Assembly: GCA_001662425.1 (NCBI GenBank)
Contig: BDDC01000015.1
Coordinates: 1-64,000 of the forward strand
Source: Chlamydomonas sphaeroides
Taxonomy: Eukaryota; Chlorophyta; Chlorophyceae; Chlamydomonadales; Chlamydomonadaceae
Direction of reading: 5' to 3'
Length of the DNA: 64,000 bases
Each line of letters starts with the position of its first letter. The stretch's first letter is position 1. Under the pieces are notes generated by a model, which did no database searches, had not been told where the DNA came from, and worked only from the letters and a program-made list of their open reading frames with translations. This document shows positions 13,301-24,441 of this stretch, piece by piece. The translations under genes and the position numbers were made by a program.

Positions 13301-15624
13301 ACAGCAGCGCCAGGTGCACGTTTGAGGCATGCTGGTAGTACATCCCGAGGGCGCCTCCTGAACTTGGTCGAGGGTGCGGCACCCGTCTACATGCCGTGGT
13401 CCACAGCTTCCCAGCAGACCCGCCACACCCATCACCTTGTACACCCATGCTCCCAACCCCTGCCCCGTTCCCTCTGGCCAACATCAAGCACGCCCGCCCC
13501 AAGCTCCGCGCTCCCGCACCAGCAGGTCCTCCTGCCCCATGGCGGGGTGCACCAGGAACTCTAGCCGCCCCAGCTCGATGTCCAGCCGGTAAAGCCGCTC
13601 GCCGGTGGCAATGCCCACCGCCTCCACCACGGGCCGCCGCACGTACGTGCGCGTCATGTCTTTGTCCTGGTCGTAGCGCCGGGCGGGCCGCTCGCGGTGG
13701 CGCTGTGGGGGAGGGCGGCAGGGCGCAGCAGGGACGCAGGGCAGGGCGCCGTGGGTGTGAGCGGAGAACTGGGGCGGCGGGGCCACGCCGGCTTCACCAG
13801 CACGTCAACCTCGGCTGCTGTAGGCCAGCAGAACTGGCTTCAACCGGCCTTAGCGCATACTGCAGCTGCCCCTTGTGCTGGCTTTCCCCAGCGTGTTGCC
13901 AGGACCGCACCTTGATGGGGTTGGGTATGTAGACCATGAGGCCGTTCTCGTCCAGCCACTGGTAGGCGTACATGGGGTCCTGGATGGGGATCACCACAGC
14001 GCCCGGCACAGCGCCAGGCGCATCGCCGGCGGGTCCCGCCGGCTGCGCCTGCACGCCATCGGCACCCTCCGGTCCCGGCAGTGCCGCCGGCTGCGGCTGC
14101 CCCGGCAGCGGCGCGTCCGTTGGGGGCGGCAGCTGCAGCACCTGCGGCGCCTCGGGCTGCGGGTGGCCGGAGCCGTCGGGCTGCTGGCCGGGCTGCTGAG
14201 CGTCCGCCTGCGGGCCCTCACCCTCCTCCGTGACGGTGGGCAAATTGCCTGCGGACATAGCACAGGAAGTGGTTGTGTCGCTGCTTTGGGACCCAGCAGG
14301 ATGTCGACCACGACTCCGACGCACAGCACGGGTAACGGGCAGCTTTCCTGCTGCGTATGGCTAGCGACCGACCCGGCCCGGCGACCCTCCGTACCCAACG
14401 CCAGCTGCTGCTGCTGTTGCTGCTCCTCCTGCTGCTTCTGGCGCTCGGTCATGATGGCCACCTGTTGCTCCGCAGCAGCTGCGTTGCCGCCTGCCATCTC
14501 TGTCAGCAGCGCCCTGGGGAACAAATGAAGGTGCGGATAGCAAAAGCACGAGCTCAACATGGTCAAGCCTGACGCCGTGCGGCTGACAGCGCTGTGCTGC
14601 ACAACTACAGTCGCCATGCCCAGCGCCTATGCGTGCCGCAGCGGCATGTTGGCCGCCCAACCCATTCCTCTGCGGGTGCATCCCTCCCAGCATTGGCTCA
14701 CTTGTCCAGGTTAGCGGCTCTGGCAATGCGCTGCTCAATCTTGTTAAGCGAGGACGCGTTCAGCACGCACTGCCGCTCGCGGTACAGACCCAGTTCCTCC
14801 CGCAGGAACCGGCCCTCGTGCTCGGCTGTCAGCCGCGAGGGCAGCGGCTTTGGCCCTAGCACGCCCGCGTCAAAGGTCAGCAGGATGCTGGCAGTCACTG
14901 CTGGCGGCTCCTCCCGCATCTGCGAAATGAAGTGACGGCTGGTCGACAGGAAAACAAGCAAGCGAGCGCCGTGAGAATGCGGGATCCCGGCTGCGTTCTG
15001 CACCGGCAAGAGCTGGCGGGCCCGCCGCGAGCTGCCCTAGGATGGACACCATTCCCCGCACCTTGTAGCTGTTGTCGTACGACACCAGCGCCACCTGCAG
15101 CGGGTCCTTGTCCGTCATGGTGTTCTGCATCAGGCCCTGCTGCTGGCCGTCGGCTGGGGCTGACCCATCCACAGCCGCTGCTGGTCCGGCCTCTGGGTCA
15201 TTCGGGTCCGCGGGGCCCGTTGTGGGGGCGGCAGGGGCCTGAGCTGGCGCTGCAGGGCCTGCGTTGGGGGCAGGCACCCAGGGCAGTGTGGGATAACCGT
15301 ACAACTCAGACATAGGACGTACCAAAGCCTACAGAGCTGGGGATTACCTCGCCGAAAAAAATTAAAGAGGCTGCGCCGAACTGGGGGCTGCGCCGGTGGA
15401 GGCTGGATGGGAGGCGGTCGGTTGGTCTCCAGCCGAGCCCCGGTGGCCGACCCAGACGGCGGTTGTGGTGTTTCCGTTGCCTCTTGTGCGGAACGCTCGC
15501 CGGACAACGAAGGGGCTCGCTGCTGTGGAGCTGTCGCAGATGGCGCTTGCTGCTGTGGCAGTGCCGTCCCGGCTGGGTTGCCGGCCAGCGGCAGCCCCTG
15601 AGGCGCTTCCCCTGTAGTTGACAT
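4354..15624 (-). CDS. CC2D2A: CC2D2A (MKS6) homologue, ciliary transition-zone protein
   Basis: CC2D2A is a component of the MKS module that gates the ciliary transition zone. About 39 exons, roughly 1,900-2,000 residues by my count. Exon 1 is 15348-15624 (Pro/Gln-rich, ATG at 15624). An 89-nt intron leads to exon 2 (15062-15258), then 14702-14919 and so on; the last exon is 4354-4475. Order from the N terminus: Gln-rich coiled coil (about 14.5-14.4 kb); a collagen-like GFPGFPGFPG patch (12.2 kb); coiled coils to 11.6 kb; a CC2D2AN-C2-like region (11.1-10.1 kb); a canonical C2 domain starting QLVVTVQRAANLPAR (8.5-7.4 kb); and a transglutaminase-like C-terminal region. The last includes DVWTTSSEFL (6.4 kb), the NPVTGAVV and YDGTNIWANTQN segments (6.0-5.8 kb), and the terminal WIYVAAIR, which matches the human C terminus. 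Where human CC2D2A has LLCNYFLGLG this has LLASYFLQLG, so no catalytic Cys is expected there. Internal exon borders are only partly resolved. Confidence 0.88.
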
Positions 15625-16336
15625 CGTTGTCGCGTGGCTAAGCTAACGAGTTACTGTGTAGGTCGCTGGCATGGTTGTGGAACTCGCGTTGACCGTCGCG
15701 ACAGCATTCGTTCTTCAAGTTTGGGCGCGGTTATGAAGTCGCAACGCTGGGCAAGCTGGGCTTGTTGGGTACGCGTGCAGCGTGTGCAGTCTCAGCTCCG
15801 TCCAGCGCGTAGGATCCAAAACCCATGAATGCCACCCGGCCGGAGTCGACCAGAGACCATACTGCAAGCGTTGGGTGTACAGCTGAGCCTCTATCTACCT
15901 GTTCCATGGTTGCTTGCGTCATATTGTGGCAACTTTCTCCAACGTCACTTCCATCGCTAACACGCACGCCCCTTGGGCACGCTTGATCGCATACGAGTAT
16001 CGCTAGGGACGGAATGGCGTCGCAAATGGGCGTCGGCGTGCTGGTACGCTTCCGGGCTTTTCTGATCGTCCCGCACACCCATCGCGACGGCGGAGCCCCC
16101 TTTGTGACGCGGAGCGTTATGCGATGCCGCAGGCGCCGCTAGCTGGTAGCCCTCATGTGCAGCGAGGCCTTGTCGCGCTGGCGCAGCCGCTCGCAGCGCT
16201 TGCGGGAGCACATCTCAGGTCCGATGGGCGGGCACGTCTTGGGTCACAGCAGCGGCACTGATTTGCACGTCATCTCTGGGATGTTGCAAGGCACGGATGT
16301 TGTGTTGCGAACCTGACCTGGCTTTCGCCCTTCTTG
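15625..16336. promoter_or_regulatory. Divergent promoter interval, CC2D2A / TIM44
   Basis: 712 bp between two start codons pointing away from each other, so it must hold both promoters and 5' UTRs. It is visibly less GC-rich than its flanks. No TATA box or other element could be assigned with confidence. Confidence 0.5.
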
Positions 16337-19300
16337 ATGATGCAGAGGCTTGTCCACGTCACGAGGACCGCTCGCCGAGCAGCAGAAGGCGGAGGTAAGC
16401 GAAGCTCGGCAGCTGGGCCACTCGCAGGCTGTGCTGGCGAGGGGCGACTCGTCAGTCGACGACGTGGCGCGCCATGCCGCTGAAGCGACGCCGCGTCCCA
16501 CCGCTCGCAGGCGGGGCCGCAGGCGAGCACGTCAGGGTCAGAGCAGCAGCAGGAGCAGCAGCAGTCGGCGGGGACAGCCGGCGAGCAGGCGCAGAACTTC
16601 TACAACAGCTTCAAACAGGGCTTTGAGCAGGTCAAGAGCAAAGCGGCAGGAGCGGCTGGTGGCGGCGGGGGGGAGCCCCAGGCGAAGCGCCTGCTTCAGA
16701 CACTGGCGCAGGACCTGCGGGAGGTGCTGCTGCCCGCGCAAGACATCACCTCCGCCACGCGGGCTTACACGGGGCCGGTCGCCACCGCCACATACGATGG
16801 GCCCACGGCCCTCATCCTGGCGAAGCAGCAGGCCACGGGGTGGCAAAAGACGTGGAGCACCGTGCAGGAGAAGGTACGGCTGGCGGCATACCTCCGGGCC
16901 ACCGCCGTAGTAGCTGCGGCGGCCGCTTGGCCGTGGGCCAGCGGTTTCGCCGCGCTTGCTGTGCTCTGGGAGCGTGCGGTCTTTCACGGTCACCTGTCGT
17001 GTCACATCAGCACCGTTCGGTCATGTTGGCCCCGCAACTTGTGGCACTGCAGGGACTGGACGTTACCTTGACTTGCACCGCGCAAGGCCACACGCTCACG
17101 TTCGCACTCACAAAGGGTCACTTTGCGGCCCTTGTCCCCCAGCTGAGCGGCATCCCGCTGATCTCCAAGCTGCTGAACGTCAAGGTGCGGAGCAGCCCGT
17201 GGACTGGACTGGGGACTTGCCCTGAGGACACGTTGAGGGCCGCTGGGACGTGCGACTGCGCTGGGGTTGCCCGTTGGTTGCGGGCCGTCGCCGATATGTC
17301 CCACATCAGCGCCGCGTGGCGGCCATCAGGCCGCTTGGTCAGCGCGCTGGCGACCAGCAGTCAGCAGCACGTCCGAGCGGAGCCGGCGGCCCAGGCGTGC
17401 AGCGGCTCTCACAGCGCTCTGCCGCGCGAGCTTGGAGGCAGCGATTTTGGAGGCCCGCTCTGGCGCACGGCGTGCACCGGGCAGCTGTGTGCCACCGTCC
17501 GGGGGCCAGGGGCGGCGCCGACACGCATCGCTTGGAGCACGGCCGGTCAGCCTGCGGGCTGATGCCCTGTTTCCGGTTTGCCGTTCCGGCCGTGGCAAGG
17601 GCAGTCTAACCGCTTATCGGCAGCCCCTGGCGCCACCACCTGGCTGACTCATGTCGCCGGCAGCACGCGCAGTCGCGGCCAGCCGGCGCGAGAGGCTCGG
17701 GCTGCTGCCGCTCGCTGCCAGGGGGCCGCCAGCCCTGCAACCGCCTGCTCGCTGGGCGCGACTGCGGGCGCGATCCATCCCGGCTGCACGGTTGCTCGGT
17801 GCTCAGCTGGCAGCCGTCCCGGCCTTTCTGCTGGGTCCCCGGCCTTTCTCCGGCCACGGGCAGGCCTCGGGCACCCAGCTGTCGGCGCGCGGCTGCCAGC
17901 GCTGGCACGGCACGGCTAAGCTGCAGCGACCTCCAACTGAGCTCCGGCGGCAGCCACGGCGGCACAGCCCAGCCAGGCCGGGCGCAAGGGGGCAGCCACG
18001 GTCCTGGCTGCGCAGCTCAGCCAGGCCGGCAGCGACCCGGCGGAGCGGCCCTGGCGGCGCAGCAAAGCCGACGAGTCAAGCCGGCACAGCCTCGGCCGCG
18101 GGATGCGGGTGGGCTCCAGCAGGCCAGCGCGCCCTCCCGCATGCGCCTGGCTGCGTCTGGGCCCCACCGACTCCGCCGCGCCGGACCCGAGGCTCAGTCT
18201 CTCAGCCACCCCGGCGCTTCCGCCCGCCCGTCGATGTGCTCACCGACCCTCCCCCGCCCCGCTTCTCCCTCCTGCGCCTCAACGCGGCCGCCGCCCCTCT
18301 CCAGGTCACGGACACGGCTGCCTTCAAGAAGGGGCAGGAGATGGTGGAGGACCTCAAGGACAAGTACGAGACCAGCGACCACCCCGTGGTGCACAAGGTC
18401 GAGGTAGGAGGCGTGGAGGCAGCGGCGAGGGGGGTCTGGCCGTGGAGGTTGGGGTGGTTGGTTGGTTGAAGTAGAGCAGCAGGCGTCGGCGGCAGCGATG
18501 GCCGTGGTGGGGCCAGACCAAGTGGGAAGGCTCTGGCCGCGCAAGGGCCATGGGGGGCGGCAGACTGGTGGCCAGCGGGTGGCTGGCCTGCCTCACAGGA
18601 GCGGGCCTGACATGTGGACGGGTCGCACTGTCGCGCTCACCTGCCGCGCTGCAGCGCTGCCACCTGCCGAGTGCGGTCCCGGCCTGAGCCCTTGCCTCGC
18701 TGCTATGCGGCTCCCGGCTGCGGCGCATGTGCTCGCAGGACCTCAAGGCGCGCATGTTCACGGGCAGCGAGGCGTCGCGAGCAATGCACGAGATCCGCTC
18801 GCGCGACCCCAACTTCGACATGAACCGCTTTGTGCAGATGGTCAAGCTGGACGCGCCCGGCGTGGTGCGTGGGCCTGGCAGCGGGCTGGCGGCAGGGCTG
18901 CAGCATCAGGCAGCCTGGGGCACTGAGGTTGGGCCTCATCCTCCTTGCGGCCTGCGTGGCTCACCGCCCGCATGCCGGCCTGCCGCGTGCTGCGCCCCGC
19001 ACTGCTCCGCCGCAGGTGCGCGCCTTCCTGAAGCACGACGTGGAGACGCTGCAGCTGCACTGCGGCCCCGAGCTCATCGAGCGCTTCTCCGGCATCTTTA
19101 AGCACTTCAACGAGCAGGTGCGGCCACCGACGGGGGCGCGCCGCGGTGGCGACAGCCAGGGGGCCGTGAGGCTGTGCGGCCCTGTGGTGCTGCAGTACGC
19201 GCAGCCTGTCTTGGGGCCTTGCGCTGAGCTGCTGTGCCGCACCTCGCTGCCCAACAGGGCATCTACGAGGACCCGTCCATCCTCTTTATCGGCGATGTGG

Positions 19301-19773
19301 AGATTGTCGAGGTGAGTCCCCACGCCGTGCGCTGCCTCAGACCGGCACGGATCGTGGCCGCGGGTGCAGGCCCACCTCTCCGGCTGCGCCTGCGTCGGTC
19401 ACCTACAGGGCAAAGGGTGGTCCCCTGGTGGCCGCTCCCGCGCCCCACCACACCCAGGTGCCTATCCGCGACCCTGCGCCCTTTTCACACGCCCTTCCCT
19501 GCCCCCGCCCCCCGCGCCCCGCTCTCGTGCCAGGTCCGGCTGATGGACGACGACCCCTTCATCATCGCTCAGTTCCACTGCCAGCAGCTCAAGTGCACGC
19601 GCGACAAGTTCGGCAACGTCATCGACGGCAGCGCCAACCAGATCCAGCGCGTCTACTACTTCTGGGGGTTGCAGCAGGAGAAGATGCCGGTCGTGACGGC
19701 CGAGGGCAAGGTGCTGCCGCCGCGCTGGGTGATCAAGGACATGATGTGGCAGAGCATGCTGGCTCTGGTGTAG
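16337..19773 (+). CDS. TIM44: TIM44, mitochondrial import motor scaffold
   Basis: Peripheral matrix-side subunit of TIM23 that tethers mtHsp70. Exons: 16337-16394, 16536-16873, 17143-17184, 18305-18403, 18739-18864, 19016-19117, 19258-19311, 19534-19773, giving 352 residues. The start MMQRLVHVTRTARRAAEG is an Arg-rich, acid-free presequence ending at a GTAAGC donor. Next comes FYNSFKQGFEQVKSKA and the Lys/Gln region. The C-terminal Tim44 domain includes EIRSRDPNFDMNRFV, DVETLQLHC and a terminal block with VYYFWGLQQE, as in yeast and human Tim44. It is shorter than yeast (431) or human (452), so an exon may be missing in the 1.1-kb third intron, where I found none. The acceptor of exon 2 could also be 4-6 nt further on. 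Head to head with CC2D2A. Confidence 0.9.
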
Positions 19774-20648
19774 AGTGGGCCGGGGCTCTCGTGGGCGATG
19801 GATGGATCAGTTGACTGCCAAGTTGACTGTGCCTCCTACTTCGAGCAGCTGCGGAGTGCCGGCAGCTCTGTAGGGGGGGTCTGCCGGCAGGCAGCTGGGC
19901 GGAGCGATGTGCAGGGCGCAGGCGGGTGCCGGGCAGGGTGGCGGGGCAACTGAACAACTGACCACGGCCAAGGCAGCGCGGAGGCTGTTGATGGCTTGGG
20001 GGAACGGCGTTGCGATGGTGTCACGGGCGCAGGCAAGGGGTGGTGCTGGGGTTAGCGGGGAGCTGTAGATAGGACGGGGCCGCTCTGGCGAAGCGCGAGC
20101 GGGTGTGTCGGGGGATGTGGTGTCGAGGATGAACTGCGCAGGATGCTGGTTTCGCTTCGGTTGGGGTTCGGAGGCTGGCATCCCTGCGGGGAACCCTGCT
20201 CTGCCCTGAAAGACGATGCGCTTTTCACATCCTTACTCCGGACGGTGTTGCCCGCCATTGCGCCGCGCCTCAGCACAGGCGCCTAACCGCACATGCACAT
20301 GCGTCACCGCTGCAAAACACCCTTGCTCGGTGCTCTTTGTTTGCCGCAGCGGGCATGCTCCGCTACACAGGCCCGAGGGCTGCTTCTGACCCAGACCCAG
20401 CAATGCCTCAATGGCATGGCCGCCGCAGCTGATGCCGGCACCCTCAGCAGCTGCCCTCAGTACACCCAGCGACCCGTACACGCCTTTGCGCACACACAGC
20501 TTTCCAGTCAATCACACGACTTTGTCACACCAACGCAACATCCGTGTCTCGTTCGTTGTTCATCAATGCCGAGCACAGCAGTCGAAGGGGTGCGCTACCT
20601 GTCCCCGCGGCCACAAGGCGCCTGCACACATCCAGCCCGCCCCTCCGC
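19774..20648. other. Intergenic between convergent genes
   Basis: 3' flanks of TIM44 (+) and the Lys/Ser-rich gene (-). No ORF here has plausible splice borders or recognisable protein content, and no TGTAA was found in either direction. Confidence 0.45.
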
Positions 20649-22383
20649 TCACATCTTGAGCCAGTCCGAGAGGCGCATGGGGTTGTTAGGGCCGCCCTCC
20701 TCCCCTCCCTCCTTGTCAGCGTCGCTGTCGCTGTCGCTGCTGGAGCTGTCGCTGCTGCTGTCGCTGCTAGAGCCGTCGCGCTTGCGCTTCTTGCTGCTCT
20801 TCTTGCTCTGCGGCAAGGGTTACGGGCGGCAGCGGTAGCGCGTGGGCAACATCACGGCATGGCAGCGATGGAAGGGCGGACGCGGGTTCGAACGCAAGCA
20901 AGGAAGCAGGACACGCGCGGCGTGGCGCGCACCCGCGAGCCGTCACGCCACAATCATGGCACCCCACGCTAGCTCTCTCCCGGCCAAGCCCACCTTCTTG
21001 CTCTTGCTGTCCTTCTTGGACTTCTTGCTCTTCTTGTCCGACTTGCTGTCCTTGCGCTTGCCTGCAGCGGGCAAACCCCATACGCGCACCAGGTACGTCA
21101 CGCACTAACCCCAACACTCAGAGATTGGCGCAGGCGTGCCCACCCCCACAACTTAGTGCATCCCACGCCACGGCACTGTTCCCGGCACGCATAATGCTCC
21201 CGCCGCCCCGGGCCTCACGCTTCTTCTCCTTCTTGAGCTCCTTTGCCAGGTCCGTGTGGTTGCGCCCCCGTGCCAGCAGCTTGGCTCGGTCCGCGTCCAG
21301 CTGCATCCTGTACTCCCCTAGGGCCAGCAGGGGGCGCAGCGTGCGCGGCGCGCAGGGGAGCGGCGGTACCGTCGGCGATGGCGGCAGCTGCCGCACGGCA
21401 GGGCGCGCGAGCAGGCGCACGGGGCCAAGAGGGCAGGCTGCGGCTGCGCAACGGCTGCACCGCGTCGCCGCTCCTCAGCGGGTGGAGCTGCGGCCGCGCC
21501 GTGTGCCGCGGCTGCGCAACGGCCCCCCGCCGCCACGTGCACACACTCACGCATCAGCCGCTCCTCCTCCTCTGCAGCCTGCGCTAGCTTGTTCTCCTCC
21601 TGCGCACGGCAGCGTGGGGCGGAGTCAGCGGACAGCTGCGCGCAAGGCTCGGAACGAGCGCGGAGCGGCGTGCCGCGCGCTGCGCGCAGCGCGGACTGCG
21701 CGTCACGCATGTGCCCGGGCAGGCAGGCGTGTGCTGGCGCCGACATGTGCTCCGGTGCCGCGCGGACATGCGGGCTGCCCGCCTGGGCTGTGCAGGGACG
21801 TGCCAGGCCCAGCCTGCGAGTGCCCGCGTTGGGGCCAAGCCTCGCCGAGCGGCGGCGAGGTTTGGCCCTTCTGTGCGCCTGCCGGCACCAGCCGCGCTGC
21901 GTGCTGCCGGCCATGCAGGTGGCGGAGAGGCGGGGCCTGGAGCCACCGCACGCAGCCGCCAGGACCACAGGCTTGAGCCACGGTGCCGCTGCATTCGGCT
22001 GTGCAGCACTCACGCACGCACCTCCTTCTGCTTCTGGCGCCACTCCTCCCACGGCATGCGCTCCACTGTCAGTGAAGCGATGCGGGCTGCAGGGAAACAA
22101 ACCGGTCAGGACGCCAGGGACGGAGGTGCAGTGACAGTGCGGCGCGCCAGGCCGGCTCGGGTTGCGACGCCGCCACCGCCACCGGACCCGGCCACCAGCT
22201 TCGCCACGACAGCTCCCTAGCTGCGCGAGTCTTCCCACCTGCATGCCACTCTGCGGTGTGGAAGCTCGCATCCACAAGGCCGTCTGAGGAGCCAACCCCT
22301 CCCTCGCCATCGCCGCCACCGCCGCCGCCGCCACCCCCGCGGCGAGTTTGCTGTCGGGCCTTGTGAGCCTGGTTCTTGCCCAT
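20649..22383 (-). CDS. Conserved Lys/Ser-rich nuclear-type protein, function unknown
   Basis: Six exons: 22239-22383, 22022-22086, 21551-21599, 21219-21317, 20994-21061, 20649-20807. All phases fit, giving 194 residues. It begins MGKNQAHKARQQTRR, followed by a Gly run. A conserved block reads DASFHTAEWHA then PWEEWRQKQKE, then an acidic coil with LMREYRMQLDADRAKLL and the motif ARGRNHTDLAKELKKEKK. The C terminus is Lys-rich (KSDKKSKKSKKDSK) and then a Ser/Asp tract, closing with RLSDWLKM. I know this architecture from uncharacterised plant proteins with the same N-terminal MGKNQA and HGRNH-type motifs. The basic and Ser-rich tail suggests a nuclear or RNA-processing setting, which is inference. 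Intron 3 (21600-22021) is the longest. Divergent from QCR6. Confidence 0.8.
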
Positions 22384-22934
22384 CTCAGCTGTGACTTTGT
22401 ATGAGCCTGTGTCAGACTGTAGTGACGTGGAAGATAGGGCGGGGTTAGATGGGCAGGCTGGGGCAGCGCACCGCGGGAACGCATGTGCGCTGCTCGATGG
22501 GGGTCGGGAAGCTGGGCCCCGGGGCTTGACCGCCCCCTTGGCTTACCGCCCGCGTGCTGCGCCCCGCCGCCCCGCGGGTGCGCGCCTCCCTGGCGAACGA
22601 CGCGGAGACGCTGCAGTTGCTCTAGTGTCAAAACAGCGGGTCTAAATGACTGGGGCGCGGCTCATAGCTCTGGGTGCATAAACAGAAGCAGAAGCGATCA
22701 GTCGTCGGTTCTCGTGTCGCACTTTAGAGTGACTGTGGCTGGGTCTTGAGTCTATATACGCGCAACGCGAGTAGGCAAGGTTGGGCGCCGTGCTCGAGGG
22801 CAGTGCTGGACGCATGCAAACCGGGCCAATCGCAGGGCGTCCTTCAGGCAACTAGCCGGACGTTTCCTCCAGGTTTGCAGCTTTGCAATACTCTCAGCAG
22901 TCTAGGCTAGCCGGGGCTTCAGCGCCTGAACAAA
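22384..22934. promoter_or_regulatory. Divergent interval upstream of QCR6 and the Lys/Ser-rich gene
   Basis: 551 bp between opposing start codons; must hold both promoters. It also holds a displaced TIM44 fragment (22541-22621). No specific promoter element is recognised. Confidence 0.4.
22541..22621 (+). pseudogene. Displaced TIM44 intron-exon fragment
   Basis: This segment resembles TIM44 18959-19058, which covers the end of intron 5 and the start of exon 6. Shared stretches include TACCGCCCGC/CACCGCCCGC, CGCGTGCTGCGCCCCG, GTGCGCGCCT, and GGAGACGCTGCAG. The copy lacks about 13 nt of the intron part and its acceptor CAG is now CGG. It reaches an early TAG after CAGTTGCTC. Because intron sequence was copied too, it arose at DNA level rather than from mRNA. 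Confidence 0.7.
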
Positions 22935-23547
22935 ATGTAAGCATTCCTCCGCGAGCTCCGTCTGCTTTCGCGCCAGCTCGCCTACTAGCTTGCTTCCTTA
23001 CGCTTGCAGGGTTGAGTACACGGAGGAAGACCCGAAGCCTCAGGTGCGTAGGATGGGCTTCAATCAGCACGCCTTGCAGCCCTCGCGCTGCCCGCAGTCC
23101 AAGCAGCTCATGGACTGTAACCTGAACACTGGGGTCCTTGCGCTACGCAGATTGAGGAGGACTGCAAGCCGCACTGCGTGAAGGAGTGGGCGGCCTACAA
23201 GGTGGGACGCAGCATTTCTCGCACAGCACCAGCTGCAGCATGGGCACGCTGGGCACCTGGGGGTCAGTCATGCTTCTCCTGCGCCGAGACCGGCACGCCA
23301 ATCACCCATGCCATCGCGTGTGTCGGAGCAGGCGTGCGCTGAGCGCATTAAGTCGGACACCACGGGGCAAGCCCACTGCTCTGGCCAGTACTTCGACTTC
23401 TGGCATTGCGTGGACCACTGCGTAAGTTTGGTGGTGGCGGGTGTACCCCTCCCCAGGAAGGAGTCCACGTTCACCTGTGCTGACACGCTGTGCGCCCGAC
23501 CCCCGATTCTACAGGCGGCCCCGAAGCTGTTCCACCAGCTTAAGTAA
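22935..23547 (+). CDS. QCR6: QCR6, complex III hinge protein
   Basis: Acidic hinge subunit of mitochondrial ubiquinol-cytochrome c reductase, facing the intermembrane space next to cytochrome c1. Exons: 22935-22936, 23010-23043, 23151-23201, 23332-23421, 23515-23547, giving 69 residues, the usual size for the mature protein. It begins MVEYTEEDPKPQIEEDCKPH and contains six Cys (about residues 17, 21, 31, 45, 55 and 59), including the WHCVDHC motif, which in this family form intrachain disulfides. The first exon contributes only A and T of the start codon; the G comes from exon 2 (donor GTAAGC, acceptor TTGCAG). No in-frame alternative ATG exists before the conserved acidic segment. Confidence 0.93.
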
Positions 23548-23811
23548 GCCGTGGCGCCGCGGCGTTGAGGTGGCATGGCTTAGCAACCAGGAGGAGGAAG
23601 CGCGACGGCCGCCCAGGAGGGCAACTAAGAGCGCAGGGGAAGCGCGTGCAGCAGCGATGGCAGTTGGGAAATAGGGTAGGCCCCGCGCTTGGCAGGCGCG
23701 CGGGATGTGCGGGGGGTGTTTAGTTCGGCACGGCGCACCAGGAGGGGGCCTCCTGGCTGTGGGCGCGCGAGCGGGCCTGGCCTGTCACTGTTGTGCGGGC
23801 CGGGGGGTAGA

Positions 23812-23816
23812 TGTAA
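23812..23816 (+). terminator. TGTAA polyadenylation signal of QCR6
   Basis: TGTAA 265 nt after the QCR6 stop, same strand. The stretch 23548-24441 otherwise shows no supportable gene. Confidence 0.6.
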
Positions 23817-24441
23817 TCCTTACCGTGTGCCCACTGGATGCCCACGGCGACCCTTCTAACCCAACGCCTGGTGGCGTGATGTGTACCGTACCATGAGCCG
23901 GCGCCGAGCACCGCCGCAGGGGCACTTGGCCCTGGCGCGGCCGCTGTCCGGGCCCCTCGGCGGGGGCAGTCGCTGCCAAGCAGAGGAGTCCAAGTCCCGC
24001 TGGACGAGGTGCAGAAGTTAGCATCGTCTCAGGCAGCTGCGCCCAAGAATGTAGGCGGCTGCTCCACACGACGTGCAGCGGGCCGGGGGCGCCCCCCACT
24101 TCTCCGTCCTTCTCCTGCATTGTCGCAAGGCGCACGGGCAAGCTCAGACGTGCAGCACCAGGGGAGTCTCCCCTGTGCAGCACCGCCTTCATGACGCCGG
24201 CCACTAGAGCAAAGCAGGATCTGCAGAATAAGTATCAAGCAGGGAATGGTGGGACCTTTGGCACTGCCGAGATTGAACCATACAATTCACATGGGATTGG
24301 GGGGGGCCGGAGGGAGGCGCCATGAACTTCTGTGTTGCACCGTTTCTGCATTCACCTGATGAGACGCGCGGTGTCACAGAATAAACGTGCTGTACTGCTA
24401 AATGGCATTCAACCTCGCTGCTGGCATACAGTTGGCGAGCC

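Noticed and set aside
15130..15347. Continuation of CC2D2A exon 1 frame past 15348, which conflicts with the next coding frame
   Set aside because: Resolved by an 89-nt intron (15259-15347) with good donor and acceptor and matching phase; not a frameshift.
17185..18304. Possible additional TIM44 exon in the 1.1-kb intron
   Set aside because: Open frames exist but are repetitive Ala/Arg/Pro-rich and no segment resembles Tim44; none could be supported.
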